64,000 nucleotides of DNA. It comes from Owenia fusiformis (taxonomy: Eukaryota; Annelida; Polychaeta; Sabellida; Oweniidae). The translations under genes were made by a program, and so were the position numbers. The notes under the pieces are model-generated. The model ran no database searches. It saw nothing but the letters and a program-made list of their open reading frames with translations, and had not been told where the DNA came from. This document shows, piece by piece, positions 11,066-23,800 of this stretch. The DNA lies in contig CAIIXF020000012.1 in the NCBI GenBank assembly GCA_903813345.2, positions 31,442,501-31,506,500 of the forward strand, in the 5' to 3' direction. Each line of letters starts with the position of its first letter. Positions within the stretch are counted from its first letter, which is position 1.

Positions 11066-14000
11066 TATATGCTATATGACTCAAATGGACTCCTTACAAA
11101 GCCGATTAAGATCAACTCACAAATGAATTACTCAAGTTACTGGGTGAATGTGATGATAGCTAATGAACAATAAACAAAGCATTAACATGACAAAATATCA
11201 CCACTTAGTAGAGTATTGGTTGCATTTTACCAAACCTTGCGCCTATTCATTTTGCAATTCCTCTAAAGTGTTGTTGTAAAATCTTTACATGACCACTGTT
11301 CCACAGCTGGTTGAATTGCTCCGTCCCATTTCCACGGTCACCGGGTGTGGATATATTTACAATTTCTCATCAAAATTGCTGCATCCAAAAGTGAGCTATC
11401 GCATAGTTTTTAACATAGTTCAAACTCTGACACATTATGATGTGATTCCTGGTATGACTCCATGAATTAAAAAATTGATGATTAACACATCCTCTCTAGG
11501 TTTACTTGATAATTAAGATATTGAACATTTAAGGTCTAGAAATAAAGAAATCATCTGAAGATATGAAGTCTAAAATTGACAAATTAGTCTGACTCTGAAC
11601 CCTCTCCCCTCTGTTACGCCGTCTTTCATTTTTAAAGATCTAATAGCAAAGGTTTTGCAAAAATAAATCAATACAGTGTAAAACAAATGTATGTATAATG
11701 AAGAAATAAATATTTAATGAAAAAAATAGATATGTGTTTGTAATATTGGTATTAACTTATTAAAAAGTGTCACTATCTCTTTCATTTTTCAACAAATATA
11801 GGCTCACGTGACATATGACGCGGGGCAGTCAATTTTGATCTATCGTAGACCACATCAGTATCAAACTGCCGATATTTCAACCTCGTCTTGCGAGGCCATT
11901 TTTATTTGAAACATCTTGAATTTGGTGTCAAAATAAAGCTGGTCACGCCCACTTTCAGAGTTATCAATGAATCATTTACTACGACTACTATATTCATTTA
12001 GGAGGCGTGTTAAGTTAACCAATCAGAAAAGACAATTGCTCCATATATGACAGTTCATTAACATATTCAGTGTTTACTATTGTTTTTCGCGTCATGACAA
12101 CACGAGTAGTAACCAATCAAAATGCCGTATTTTATCACGTGAGTTCAGAGTGACATGCACGACATGTAAGTTTAGTCTGAGCTGATCGCGATGTTGAACA
12201 ATTTCTTCTCGGAATTTGTCCAAAGAAATCAGCGATTCTAAATTAAGGTAGGAGCTCCCATTTCTTCCTGTACAAGTTTTAACTTATCTCTATCGAATCC
12301 TAAAGTTTTGGATGAAGATATGAAGCATACGTTTAAAAACGAAGCGATTAATTTGACGATCTGATTTTGCAATTTGCAATGGCCAATTTACTGCAAGTCT
12401 GCGTGTATTTGACAAGAGATAGCGCCAAGTCTTGTATCCGAATGCTTGTTAAGCCACTCAAAAACAAGATTCATATTTTCTAAATTTGATAACTTTGCAG
12501 AGAGCCCGTTTTCATAACCTGTTTTCCGCGTCTAAATTCAAACTGAGTAGGATTATAGGATCGCTGGGATTCTCAGTCAATGGCAACGGGTCTTCATTCC
12601 AGAACGCACATTAGTTGATTCTCCGTCATAGTACTTGTCTAAAGTCCATATCTGCTCTTTTACTGGCATACTTGGACATATTTCCCCTCCTTAAATTGTC
12701 CTCCTTAAATAACACCCTCTCGCCGATTTATATATAGCCATTTCCCAGAACCCGGGAGTCAGAATCGCTGATGTTTGCCATATTGAACATGTTGAAATAT
12801 GTACTGTAATATCTGTAATACTAGGCATTGCCTGCTACGCGTAAGGGTCACGTGACTAGCGCGATACAGGAAAAATGGGGAATTTCGAAACAACAATTTT
12901 TGGGCACTTTTATTGCAAATTTCAGGTATTTATAAGTGTTTGTGGTATAAAATATAATCCACAGACATAAATGAACATCCAAACTACATATTTTATTACG
13001 TTTTGGAGCCTTTTTTGCTTTTAAAATGACATCTTTAATCGATGTGCATCTAAGGTGTGAGATCCATTTAAAAAAGGCACGACATCACATGATATAGCAA
13101 AAAACATAGATTTTTACAAGCTGGTGAAGTTGCGCCTTTTTAAATATATCTCATAACTTAGAAGCGTATCGGTTCAAAGATCAAAAAAAGCTAAAAACTT
13201 TTACTAAGATTGAGATGACGCCAGATGAGTCGAATACCCGTGGGTTCTGGGCTTTGGGTCGAGTCGAATCAATTCCAAAGTTGATGAATCGAATCAATTG
13301 CGTGTGGAAAAGTTTCGAATAATCTTAAGCATTTTCTCTAGGTTTAATTTATAAATCAAGATTTTACAACTTAAATGTAAAATATAGAGCGTACCATACC
13401 TTATTAACAGTTGCGTTTGTGAAATAAGAGAAAACCAGCCCATTTACATGGAATTGTGATCGATTTAAGTTTGAGTTTCTCATAAAATTAACAGGAAGTG
13501 ATATCTGGAGTCTTTACACATGCCATCTATACTTATAATTGCACTTTTTTCACAGATTGTTGAATCGATCAATCAATCTGGTTTACCCAGATCTGTCTTT
13601 TGCAATCAAATGATTTTCAGATTTCAAAAATATCTAAATACAGGGTGTCCAAAAACAGATCGAAGTAAAGTTGTTTCAATCGGTCAATCTTGCATATTTT
13701 GCATTATAATTTCAGAATTATTCAGTTCATTCAATATGAATTTTGTTGTGAAAGTTTGCTAATCTACCTATTGAGTCAAAAAATTACAATGCCTACAAAA
13801 CGTATTACATTAAAATGATATTCCCACATAGCTAGGTAAGGTTTTCTTTAAAATTCACCCATATCGCAGTTGTTAGAGCATTTATCTGTGGTTGGTCACA
13901 ATCTTAGCTTTTATTAGTTTGCATGGCGAAACTTTTGGAATCTTGATTCACCTTTTAGTTCAACTGAAATCGGGGGGTTGTCAAAAACGAAACAATTTCG

Positions 14001-14600
14001 GCAACCATATTGAATGACGCTAACTGCAGTTAGAGTCAACCAGCTGTGGAACAGTGGTCATGTAAAGATTTGACAACAACACTTTAGAGGAATTATTCAT
14101 CAGCACGATGCAGTCCAGGGCTTAAGAAAATACTATATAGCATGCACGATCTGTTCTGCTATGCACCAAGTAATGCTTTATCTAGCTATAGCTCCTTGCA
14201 CTGGCATATCTTGCGCCGAGTAATTTTTTATCTTGCACTTGAATGGCTTTACCATTAACCAGTAACTATTATAGCTTTCACTTGTTAATGCAAAGTTTGT
14301 ATCAAAGAATATCCGGAAGTTTTTTTCATATTTTGCATATTAAATTGGAAACATAAGATTGACAAATCTACAGCCTATGAGCTAAAAGCAGTCCTCAAAC
14401 AAATTGTGTAAAAACAAATTAATGTTTTATTTGGCAAAACGTGTATATTTGTATTTCTTTATGATACATAGATGTCTATAGCTACACTATATATAAATAC
14501 TACATTTACATACAATAAATGTACAATCAAGAGGATAACAATAATTGATCATTTATTCCATCATTTCGTGCAGTGTAGTCTAAAGCTACCATTGTATATA
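11066..14600. other. Non-coding region bracketed by a long-range inverted pair
   Basis: No coding exon recognised. The inverted pair at 11256-11314 and 14036-14095 frames most of it. Positions 11800-12260 are less AT-rich, with CCAAT and CACGTG motifs (see findings). A lone mariner-type end, TACAGGGTGTCCAAAAACAG, starts at 13640 with no partner seen. Confidence 0.4.
11256..14095. repeat. 59-bp inverted repeat pair 2.8 kb apart
   Basis: AATTCCTCTAAAGTGTTGTT at 11256-11314 recurs as its reverse complement at 14036-14095, with about one mismatch over 59 bp. No transposase lies between. Either these are the termini of an unclassified element or two copies of a small repeat in opposite orientation; clear target duplications were not seen. 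Confidence 0.5.
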
Positions 14601-14714
14601 CACTCCCCCTTAAAGGTTTGGCAATCCTGATATTCTATTGGACAATCGAACATTAAGGCTTTAACATGTAGTCCAACAGGTAGGTTTATGTTGCCAAACT
14701 TTTGGAGGGGAGTG
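14601..14714. mobile_element. 114-bp TA-flanked MITE of the CACTCCCC family
   Basis: Left end CACTCCCCCTTAAAGGTTTG and right end TTGCCAAACTTTTGGAGGGG followed by AGTG are imperfect inverted repeats, with TA directly outside both ends. It is the shortest copy of the family that also includes 31858-32073, 35534-35746 and the ends of the giant foldback at 24686-29582. Confidence 0.7.
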
Positions 14715-16957
14715 TAGGTGAATGGGAAACCCTTTTTATCAGATGAGTAAATTACTACAACAGTACTGTCGTTTTAGTACTGTCGTTTCTCAAACATAAG
14801 CAACTTAATGGGCTACGAAAGGATTCACAGGTGGGGAATTAATTGTACAAGAAATCACTTGACAACCCATCAATCGAGGGAATGTACTTGTACATCGACC
14901 GAATGAATAGGTTTTTCATTATTACTACAAAATTGCATAAATTAACATGTGAGATGCCGAATTAGTACTGGTTTATGGTCTATATAAAACACACGATAAG
15001 AAGATCTAGACATATTCAATAGACATATTCAATGGCCATGGGCTTCGGGTAATACACCTTGCTAGAATCATTGAAGATGAACAGGTATTCACCTCAATAG
15101 TATGAAATCTCATTTTATAATGTCTTAAAGACGCTACTCGACAATACTCGTATAATATTGTTTTGTTACTCTAACTATACCACGTGCAGTTTACACTGAA
15201 CGAAACAATCAACAATCTACATGTATTGTACCAGATTTTGCAACCTCTTATACAATCAAGCGCAAAGACTTGTATCCGTATCAGCTAGCATTCGCTGATA
15301 TCAACTGCCGGCTGTCGGCTGACAATTTAATTGCTATGTTATGGCCAGCTGATCTATCATTTAAATATGGTTCCTTCTACTATTCATATTCAAATTTAAA
15401 CGAATTAGCCGTAAAATAACAATCAGATCGTTAGTCGATATCCGGCAGCTGAATTCGTGTATTTGAGAATGTGAGCTTACTTCCAAGGTTAATCATGTAC
15501 AGGTATAAAGAAAGTATCTGGATTGGCAATTGTACACAGGACTGTGCAAGTATGATATGTGTTGTTTAAAGCACCATAATTTATACTTATGTGCAAAATA
15601 AAATATTATCAGCAACATAGGCTTCCTTGTGTTATCATCTTTTTGCAACGAGCAAGTATCTAACAGCAATTTGAGCGACTGAATCATGCATTCATTTATA
15701 ATCTACATTATCAGCACATTTTAATAAAAACTTTAACGGTGTATAGATGGAAAGGATGTCAATTCATCAATCCTATGTTCTTTCCTTTTCTTTTACATGG
15801 AACACAAACTTATGGGACACATTGGTGTGGAAAACCCGGTCTTTTTAACTAATGACAAGTTTTCAGGAACATCACTCTCACCATACTTTTGCCAACCGAA
15901 AATCCCAATTTTGGTTGTTTGCAGTCCATTTCAGTTGGGTTGTATATCGGATTAACATAAGAAACATACAATCAATAGATCAAAGTACAATCATTCATGA
16001 AAAATGTATATTTACATCCAAAACGTTTGTATATTTCAAATAAATTATTTAGTTTTACTTGCAATAATTTAAACCTTTTATATTTCACTTGGCTTCTTGT
16101 GATTTAGAGAGTTTCAGCCGTGTTCAATTTTAAATCACATGTTAGAGAAGATTTGGGGTCACAAGTTTCATTATTAAACATTTTGGTTGGAAAATAGAAC
16201 ATTTGATGTTTTTCCATATGATACTGCACTGTGCTATGTGGTCTTTTGATTGCTTATTTTCCGTTCCATTGAGTCATATTTGTTTTCCATATTGATGTCG
16301 GAAATTACCACTTTGATTTTGTTACAGTCGTTGAACATGAAAATGCGTTTTCACATTCAGATGGGTTTGGAGTGGAGTTCCATAAATCCACCAGAATAAC
16401 TAGGGGATGGAACCCTCATTAGAAAGCACCTTGATTTCTGAAAGATAACAGAAAAATCATTTTTTGTGATTTAAACTATGAACCTATGGTGTAATGTTTC
16501 TTACGAGTATAACAATATGCGCTTTTGGTTGCCTCGCCTCTTCAATTTTGACTTTTCTGTTTTTGAATCCCGGCTTGACCAATGAAGAGGTTAAATATCC
16601 TAACTTGTTGTTTCTTTTAATTGAGTTTCTCGCTTCCTACCATCGCGTTCTATTTCATTAACAGTAGTTCCGTTACTTTCCATTGGAAATCAAAGTTCCC
16701 AAAAGCCTGCGAATTGTGTGTAGGCTGCAGCCTGCTAGCGTACCTATGTCAATCCCGTTCAACTTGTAGAGTTGTTTTAATTCGTTCCAAATTTTGATAA
16801 AATGAAATGAAATTATTCTGGCACTTGATTATTTTGAGTATGTCAAATTGCCCGGCGTCCACCTTGGAATAAATGTAGCTATGTCAATCAAACCACGCTT
16901 TATTAGTTTAATGGGGTGTTGTATCTATATATTTAACCCTATTACCTACTATTGTGT
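14715..16957. other. Non-coding stretch downstream of the two-TM gene
   Basis: No gene recognised. The part nearest 16957 is the 3' UTR side of the minus-strand gene. A decayed palindromic repeat may lie at about 15281-15480, sharing CTTGTAT, CGGCTG and CATTTAAATATG with the repeat at 19898-20065. Confidence 0.4.
16899..16904 (-). terminator. Poly(A) signal of the two-TM gene
   Basis: TTTATT on the plus strand gives AATAAA on the minus strand, about 54 bp past the stop codon. It is a canonical hexamer at a usual distance; cleavage site not determined. Confidence 0.55.
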
Positions 16958-17887
16958 TTATTCTTCCTCCTCGTCAGGCAGAGTTTTCACATAATTGACA
17001 TTGTCGTAAATACTATACTTTGAGGCACTAATATTCGTGATTTCTGGCGGAAGGAAGACGGTTGGCGTACTGGATCCCAAGTCTGGTCCAACAAAATTCG
17101 GGCTAACTTGAGATTTTTGCAGAGTGTTTTCTATCACTGGACTTTGCATTGAGTCAGAGTTTCTCCTCTCTCGATGGAAGAGATTATCAAAATCGGTGTC
17201 ATCAAAAACTGGTCTCTGTTGGGCACCAGAGGTCGTTGACTGTGTCGATGACGTAATGGTCACGTGACCTTCAAACTCTTGATTTCCCTTTGCAGGGTTA
17301 TCCACAATAATAACTTGTCCAGGTTTTGTACCACTTGTACTATGCCTAACTGCTGCGGGACTACCTGGTACTTTCAGTATTCCATTTCGAACGGGTGTAC
17401 TCTCCCTTGGATACCGTATAGGATATGTCCCACTTCCGGCTAAATCAGCAGCACCGGTTGTTGCCATGGTGACATGTCCATCATGTCTACCCATACTACT
17501 GGAGCTGTATTCTGTGTGGTGTTCTTGTCGTTGAACAGTTTGATAATTCTGTTGAGTTTGATTTGAGATGTAAAGTGGAGTTAGGTTTGGGTTACCGCGT
17601 GATTTGGTTTCCTGGGTAGGGACAGTGTCTAGGTGGTCGAGATTTGTATTAAATCCAGTTCCCTGTGACCCTGTATTCCCGCTCATACCACCGTAGCCCG
17701 ACGTACCATATTGATTGTAAGGAACTTGGTTCTGCGTATGTTGTTCATTCTGGACACCAGTGACACCAGCGTTCGCGTTGTTATTTTCTTGACTAGATTT
17801 ATGATGTAACCAGGGCGCATGCGCATGGCTTGGTGGATATTCTCCGAAGCCTTTTTGTGGTTCCTCTTTCAATGGAGTTCCTTCAAC
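16958..17887 (-). CDS. Coding exon 4 (terminal) of the two-TM gene
   Basis: The acceptor CTATTTCCAG is followed by VEGTPLKEEPQKGF; 930 nt and 309 residues to the TAA stop. Composition is strongly disordered (Gln, Asn, Ser, Thr, Gly, Pro). Repeating short elements GHVTMATTG and GHVTITSST echo HGNITIVPS of exon 3, and KPGQVIIVD echoes KPGQM. Near the end, SKYSIYDNVNYVKTLPD has three closely spaced tyrosines of phosphorylation-motif type (inference), followed by EEEE. Confidence 0.8.
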   Translation of the reverse strand, partial: VEGTPLKEEPQKGFGEYPPSHAHAPWLHHKSSQENNNANAGVTGVQNEQHTQNQVPYNQYGTSGYGGMSGNTGSQGTGFNTNLDHLDTVPTQETKSRGNPNLTPLYISNQTQQNYQTVQRQEHHTEYSSSSMGRHDGHVTMATTGAADLAGSGTYPIRYPRESTPVRNGILKVPGSPAAVRHSTSGTKPGQVIIVDNPAKGNQEFEGHVTITSSTQSTTSGAQQRPVFDDTDFDNLFHRERRNSDSMQSPVIENTLQKSQVSPNFVGPDLGSSTPTVFLPPEITNISASKYSIYDNVNYVKTLPDEEEE

Positions 17888-20800
17888 CTGGAAATAGAAA
17901 AAATCAATTCAAAAAACAATTGCTCATTGAAAGTGTCACATGCAGCATAGATGGTCAATTCTGAAAGGATCTGAAAGACATAGGTAGTGAAGTGAAACAG
18001 AGGGTAGTGAACATTCCATGGTAACATTTAGTAAGGATTAAAGAACAAGATTGGACCGACCAGTACTTAGTTTAATTAAATGTGCTTTAAAGTTAGTGCA
18101 TTGCAAATATTAGTCACCGTTTTTAGAATAACAATGAATGTTATTGGCATGCAATCAAACAGAAAGTAAAGTAGGCTACTGTTGTGTCAGCATGGAGAGT
18201 GTGGAGTGTTGCATCTTGGGTAGTCTCGTTTCCGTCACGTGTATCAAAAGAAGATGTCTTGACATGGATTCCATCTTGCTCATTTTCCTTTTTTCTCTCA
18301 ATTATTATCATTTGAACGTGCTGGGGGTTATCGGATTCGACTAGAGCATATTCTCCTCGATTTGATAACGTGTTCGTTAAAGGCACTTTCCTGAGATTTC
18401 GTTCTATGACAAGAGTATTAGATTCGTGTGTTTCGACCACTGGCGAAGACCGACCCATTTGCCCTGGTTTACTTGGCACAATTGTAATATTTCCATGTCT
18501 CTTGTCATTCACACTTTTACCATTCTGTTGTAAATGACCATATGAATTGCTGCTTGAACCATCCACCTTCTGAAAAGATACATCACCTTCTGACAAAAAA
18601 CTGGGTTGGTCTGTTTGGTCAAGAAGGCGTTCTTCAATCACGTGTTCGATAAACTCTCAAACGATCACATTTTTTGAAAATAACGTGCAGTATTTCATGT
18701 TCAGATTAACTGAGTACTGACACTGTAAAAATGCATTAAACTACGTGGTCACGTACTTCATGTACATATTTAGAAATGTATATCCAAACAATATTAATTT
18801 ATATTACAAAAATTTTGTCCACGCTCAGTGAAAATACTTCTAATGTAAGTTGATCGAACATATGATTGATTAAAGAAATTAGAAGGAATAGAGTGTCAAA
18901 TAGTCGCATCTTTATTTTCTAAAAACGAATACAGATCAAGTGTTGAAGATAATGAAGATTTCGGTCTTTTCAAGACTATGGGCAGATAACCTTTAAAATC
19001 AAAGAATAAGTCTTAATTTAATTTTAGAAAACAGACATAACATGGAAAATGAGAGCAGAAAATATCAAAAACTCTGACAATTTTTTCAAAACTTCAGCTA
19101 GCCTCTATTCATCCTAGCCCCTTTAATTCTTGAACGAAAATAAGCACACGTTGAAAACTTGGACTTTTACACCCTGGATGAATAGGACAGGAAGGAACTT
19201 GCATAACATGCGGGAATCAGGCATTAACAACATAAGCATGCAGCATCCTATTCCAAAAGGAGCCCACAAAGATAACATATATGCAACACGTTGGTGAAAC
19301 GGTACTCGCTAAGTTCATAGCAATACCGTTAAACTGTGCCAGTTACGTAAAACGTTTTGAGTTCGAGAAGAGGGCATAGGAGCACCATAATTAGTTAAGA
19401 GCTTCTATAGTTTGTTATCTTATGGGTAGTTTAGACAAACCATGATAGAGAAAAAAATCATAATGGGGTTACCAAAGGGAAAACAGTGACATGCAAAATG
19501 TACAATTAGATGTAAATAGATGTCACTGAATTAGGCTCCGAAAATTGGTAAAAAATAACCCAGCACTGGCGTAAAATAAATACCGAGTCAGCGTTTTTTC
19601 TGTTAAAGGTATAATCCATGATCCAGTCAATCACAAATGCATTCAAACTTTACTAATTTTCCTCTCAAGACCTTATCCCGTTGGAGAGTCCACTAAATGG
19701 GGTATTTTGGTCTCAATTTAAGTATAAAGTATTCAATATATTACACGAACCTACATTTGGGTCTAATACCTTTCTGATTGATTAACCATGTAGTTACTTT
19801 TCGCATGTCATAGTATACCCTTTGGGAACCCCATCCAGTATTTTTTGTCATGTATTTTCTACCCACAGTATCTTAATGGACATTTTAATTAATTTAAAGC
19901 CTTGCCTTGTATTCGCGAATGCAACTAACGCCCGTCGGCTACCGGATTAACTTAGTATTTGATAACCTACTCATTTAAATATGAATGGAATGGTGACTGG
20001 TACTATTCATATTTAAATGAGTTGCCCATATTATAGTAAGTTAATCGCGAATACAAGCTTGGACAAAGCTTATGATTACCATACTAGTGTGTAGCGTAAT
20101 ACGTTACATGTACATGATGTATGTAAGGATTAATAATCAGGTGTTACATTAATATATACATAAACCTTGAGGTTACAATTATTAGTAACATTACGTCATA
20201 GCATATGTTTAGAATATGTAGCATGTCGTAATACTTGATGGGCTGCTGTTCAATTTCTTATTTCTCAGGGAGCATAATTTTTACATGGCATATATACTTG
20301 TAGTATTCCCTCTATATATTTCCGACGACTGATTAGGAACTGAACAGTAGTTCACATCCTCCTGGGTAGGTATATCCAGAATCCGTACCTCCTTCGTAAA
20401 AATAAAGAAGATATTCTGGATTTTGAAGCCCTGTGATCGGAGGATGAGTAGTTCAAAACTTACAGATTTCCCCTGTATGACCCTGGCCTCTTCAGCGATG
20501 ATCCAATAGGCGTGAATGCATAGAATAAGACAGATGAGCAGAAGACAGAATCCAAGGCCGATCAAAACACTTCCCCAGGGCCGGAAGATCCTGAAAATAC
20601 ACGGAAGAGTAGTTAATAATTGTGGCTTGCATTTTCTACCCCTTGAATACCCAGAGACACGGATATATCAGACTAAGAATATCTCACTAAACTGCTCTAA
20701 CTTTGATAAAAGATGGGTATCGATATGGCGAACTTTTTGAACACCCGTTTCTCTTTAACCAGTCATCAAAACATTCCGTTTACACATTGTCAATTTAATG

Positions 20801-23800
20801 GTCAATTTTTGAATGGTAACAATATAATTTGAAAAGTATATGTATACTTTCATCTATATTGTTTCAGAAAACACATCAAACACTTGTTTTGTTCTTGCTA
20901 TCATGTTTCCATAGTGAAATGAAACGTCTTTCCGAACCTCATTGGAACAAAACGACATAAACACAACATGTTTAGGTCTCTCAATATTGTAATTGTACAA
21001 AGGACGACATTTTGGTTAATTTTAAAAAAGTATCTTGTTAATGAGATAAAAGGTTTATCTTGATTTTTATCTATTTTGGGGGGATTTTGTTTTAATTTTT
21101 TGAATACTTTTTTAGAATTAACCAAAAATTCCATTGTATAACTATGATATTGAGAGGTCTAAAAACATGTTGTATATGCTATTTTGTTCCAACAAGGTTC
21201 GGAAAGACACTTTATTTCATTTTCAAGAATTGGTAGAAAGGAGCAAAAACTTTTCGAAATAAGAAAACAAAAATGTTAACAAAAACATTTATATAAAATA
21301 TTTCTAAATAATTTTCGCATTAAATTGTTGCCAATCAGTCAACATTACATAAAATACCGTGTTTTTTACAGAATGTTTTCAATGATTGGTTTAAGACAAA
21401 AACACTGTTGAATTCAGTTCTCCATATCGATATCACTCCTTTTGTTTGTATTTCCAAAATATCAAACATTGTATATTCAGGAAGAAACTTGGAAAAAGCA
21501 AGCTAATTCAAGAGTTTTTTTGACTACGTTGGGCTTTCGACTATCTAATTATCACTCGGCCTGTTACACGATATATAGGTACCTAAACTACCGTAGAGTA
21601 AAATTACGGGAATAAACGTTAATTTGTGTGTGACTGTCCTAAATGATATTATAAATGGAAGTGAATATTAAAAATTTACAACATACATACAGTGTTATAA
21701 AGACAGGGTGGGCCAAAAACACCACTAGCCAATATTCCATTTTTCCATTATTTAACTGTATGGTAAAATAATTGGGTAGAAGTAGGCTAATGTTCGCAAA
21801 ATCGATTAAACCTGCACATCGCTCCAAAACGCAATATGTTGACATATATTGTTTTTACATTTTTAAGCTCTAATATAAAGTTTATGTAAATAAAAAAAAA
21901 ATTTCTGCGTTATATCGTCGTCGCCGATCGAAGCAATTCAATGAATAACCTTTGAAATGACACATTTATCGTAAGTATTTCTACACAAGATTTGCCCCAT
22001 TTGTTCATCATTCTATAATCTTTCATTAAGCTCAAAATGATAAAGTTCACCCCCGAAACAACCCATGATTGCGTTTTGGAGCGATGTGCAGGTTTAAGAT
22101 TTAGAAGGTGTTTTTGAACCACATGTCACATAATTGCGCTTTGTAGTGCGCATGCGCGACGTTGATATTGCATGCTTGATTGTCCAAGAAATAAGTGATA
22201 AGCTATTCATTCTTAGATTACTCCTGGCAAATTCTGCTCCTTCGGGTGTAATATGAAACGGGAATGGTTATTAAGAGGGTACTGGTATCATCGTTTTCTC
22301 AAGAGATCGATAAGTAATGAAAGCATTAAAGTGTAACATGTCAGATACAAGGATAATGAATCAATGTTGAAATGATGGCATAAAGATTATCTTTCTTATA
22401 TGGTTATTCTTGATATTGAGCGTGGCAGATTTGCATTGTTCACTTTACTTTCACCAGAGACTTTTAAATCCACAGAGGCGACTTTTTTATAATCTTTATA
22501 TTCGTATGTGTCTGGTTTCTCTGGTCCATTCGTTTGTTCGTTCCTTAACTTCAAATCACAATTGTTTATTGAACATTTTCACCGTTTTCTATATATTATT
22601 AATGATATTTTTAACCGTCAGTAGCGGTCAGAGTTGAATATAACCATGGCGCTTTCAAGGAAATTGTTAACACCTACCTAGTTAACACTAGTATGATATG
22701 ACTGTATGTATTGAGGAATTTGCGCTATTTCATCGATTTACGCCCCATGGCAATTAATACGAAACCCTAGATGAGACAATTCTCAATTAGAAAACACAAA
22801 TTAGAAATAACATCCCCCCTCTTCCTACACACTGATTTCAATAGCAAAATAGAGAGAGATGAAAAGCGATCCAGGCGTTATTTAGATTTCAATGTTCAAG
22901 GTTCTACTCGTTCTCAAGGTCAACTTAGCTTTCTTTTCTGGAAAAAATAAGATCTTGTGGGATAGGTTATCTACTTCCATAAGAACGAACAAAAGTTCAA
23001 CAAACATGATCTAACAGGAAAACAATTTAACAATCTCATATTGCTGATATTAAGACAACACAACCTTTGTAAGTGTTAACCTCTAGGCCTCTAAAAGCGT
23101 TTTTCCCAGTTTATTCAATTTTACGTTATTGAGAATACAATTGGAGAGAGTAATATATTGGAAGCCATCTTAAAAATGGCGTCCAATGTTTCCTTATTAA
23201 CAATTTCTTAAAAATATTGAGAATTTGAGATATCCGATCAAATATAGAAGAAATCGAAGATATTGGTATGTTCAAATTTACTCTCAGCGTTTTTTAAATA
23301 CAATTTGTTATGTGGCATATCACTGAACGAAACAAGACTACCAGACAAACTTCCCGGGTATTAGCAAATGTAGTAAAGATACACCCATACAGTAAATTTG
23401 ATTAATATTGTTAAAGTCTTGCTTTCGAGTTAAGAGGTATTTAAAGTGAAAGGTATGAGACCAAACAGGTTTTTATTTGAAAGATATCCCAACCTGGTAC
23501 GTCTAGGACACCATGCACTCTAATAACAGTTGTTGAAAAATAATAGCATTTAGCAACCCTAGATATTTGTTTTTTAGGTAAAATAAGCGTACCGTGAACG
23601 TTGTGTCTACTGATTGGGTACCAATAGTGCCTTCGCTTCTTTTTCAAGTTTCGTTTTAACCATTATTTCCATCGAAGTATAGATCTTAGTTCCAAACTTG
23701 GATAACGTTGTTTATCTTAAAAAGCCAATGCTTTATGACCAATGTATATCAATTAATATTTGAGCGAGGGTACAGTCCAATTGAAATGTGTTTATCTTAA

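Noticed and set aside
18138-18344. Plus-strand ORF opposite exon 3 of the two-TM gene
   Set aside because: Antisense shadow of the exon.
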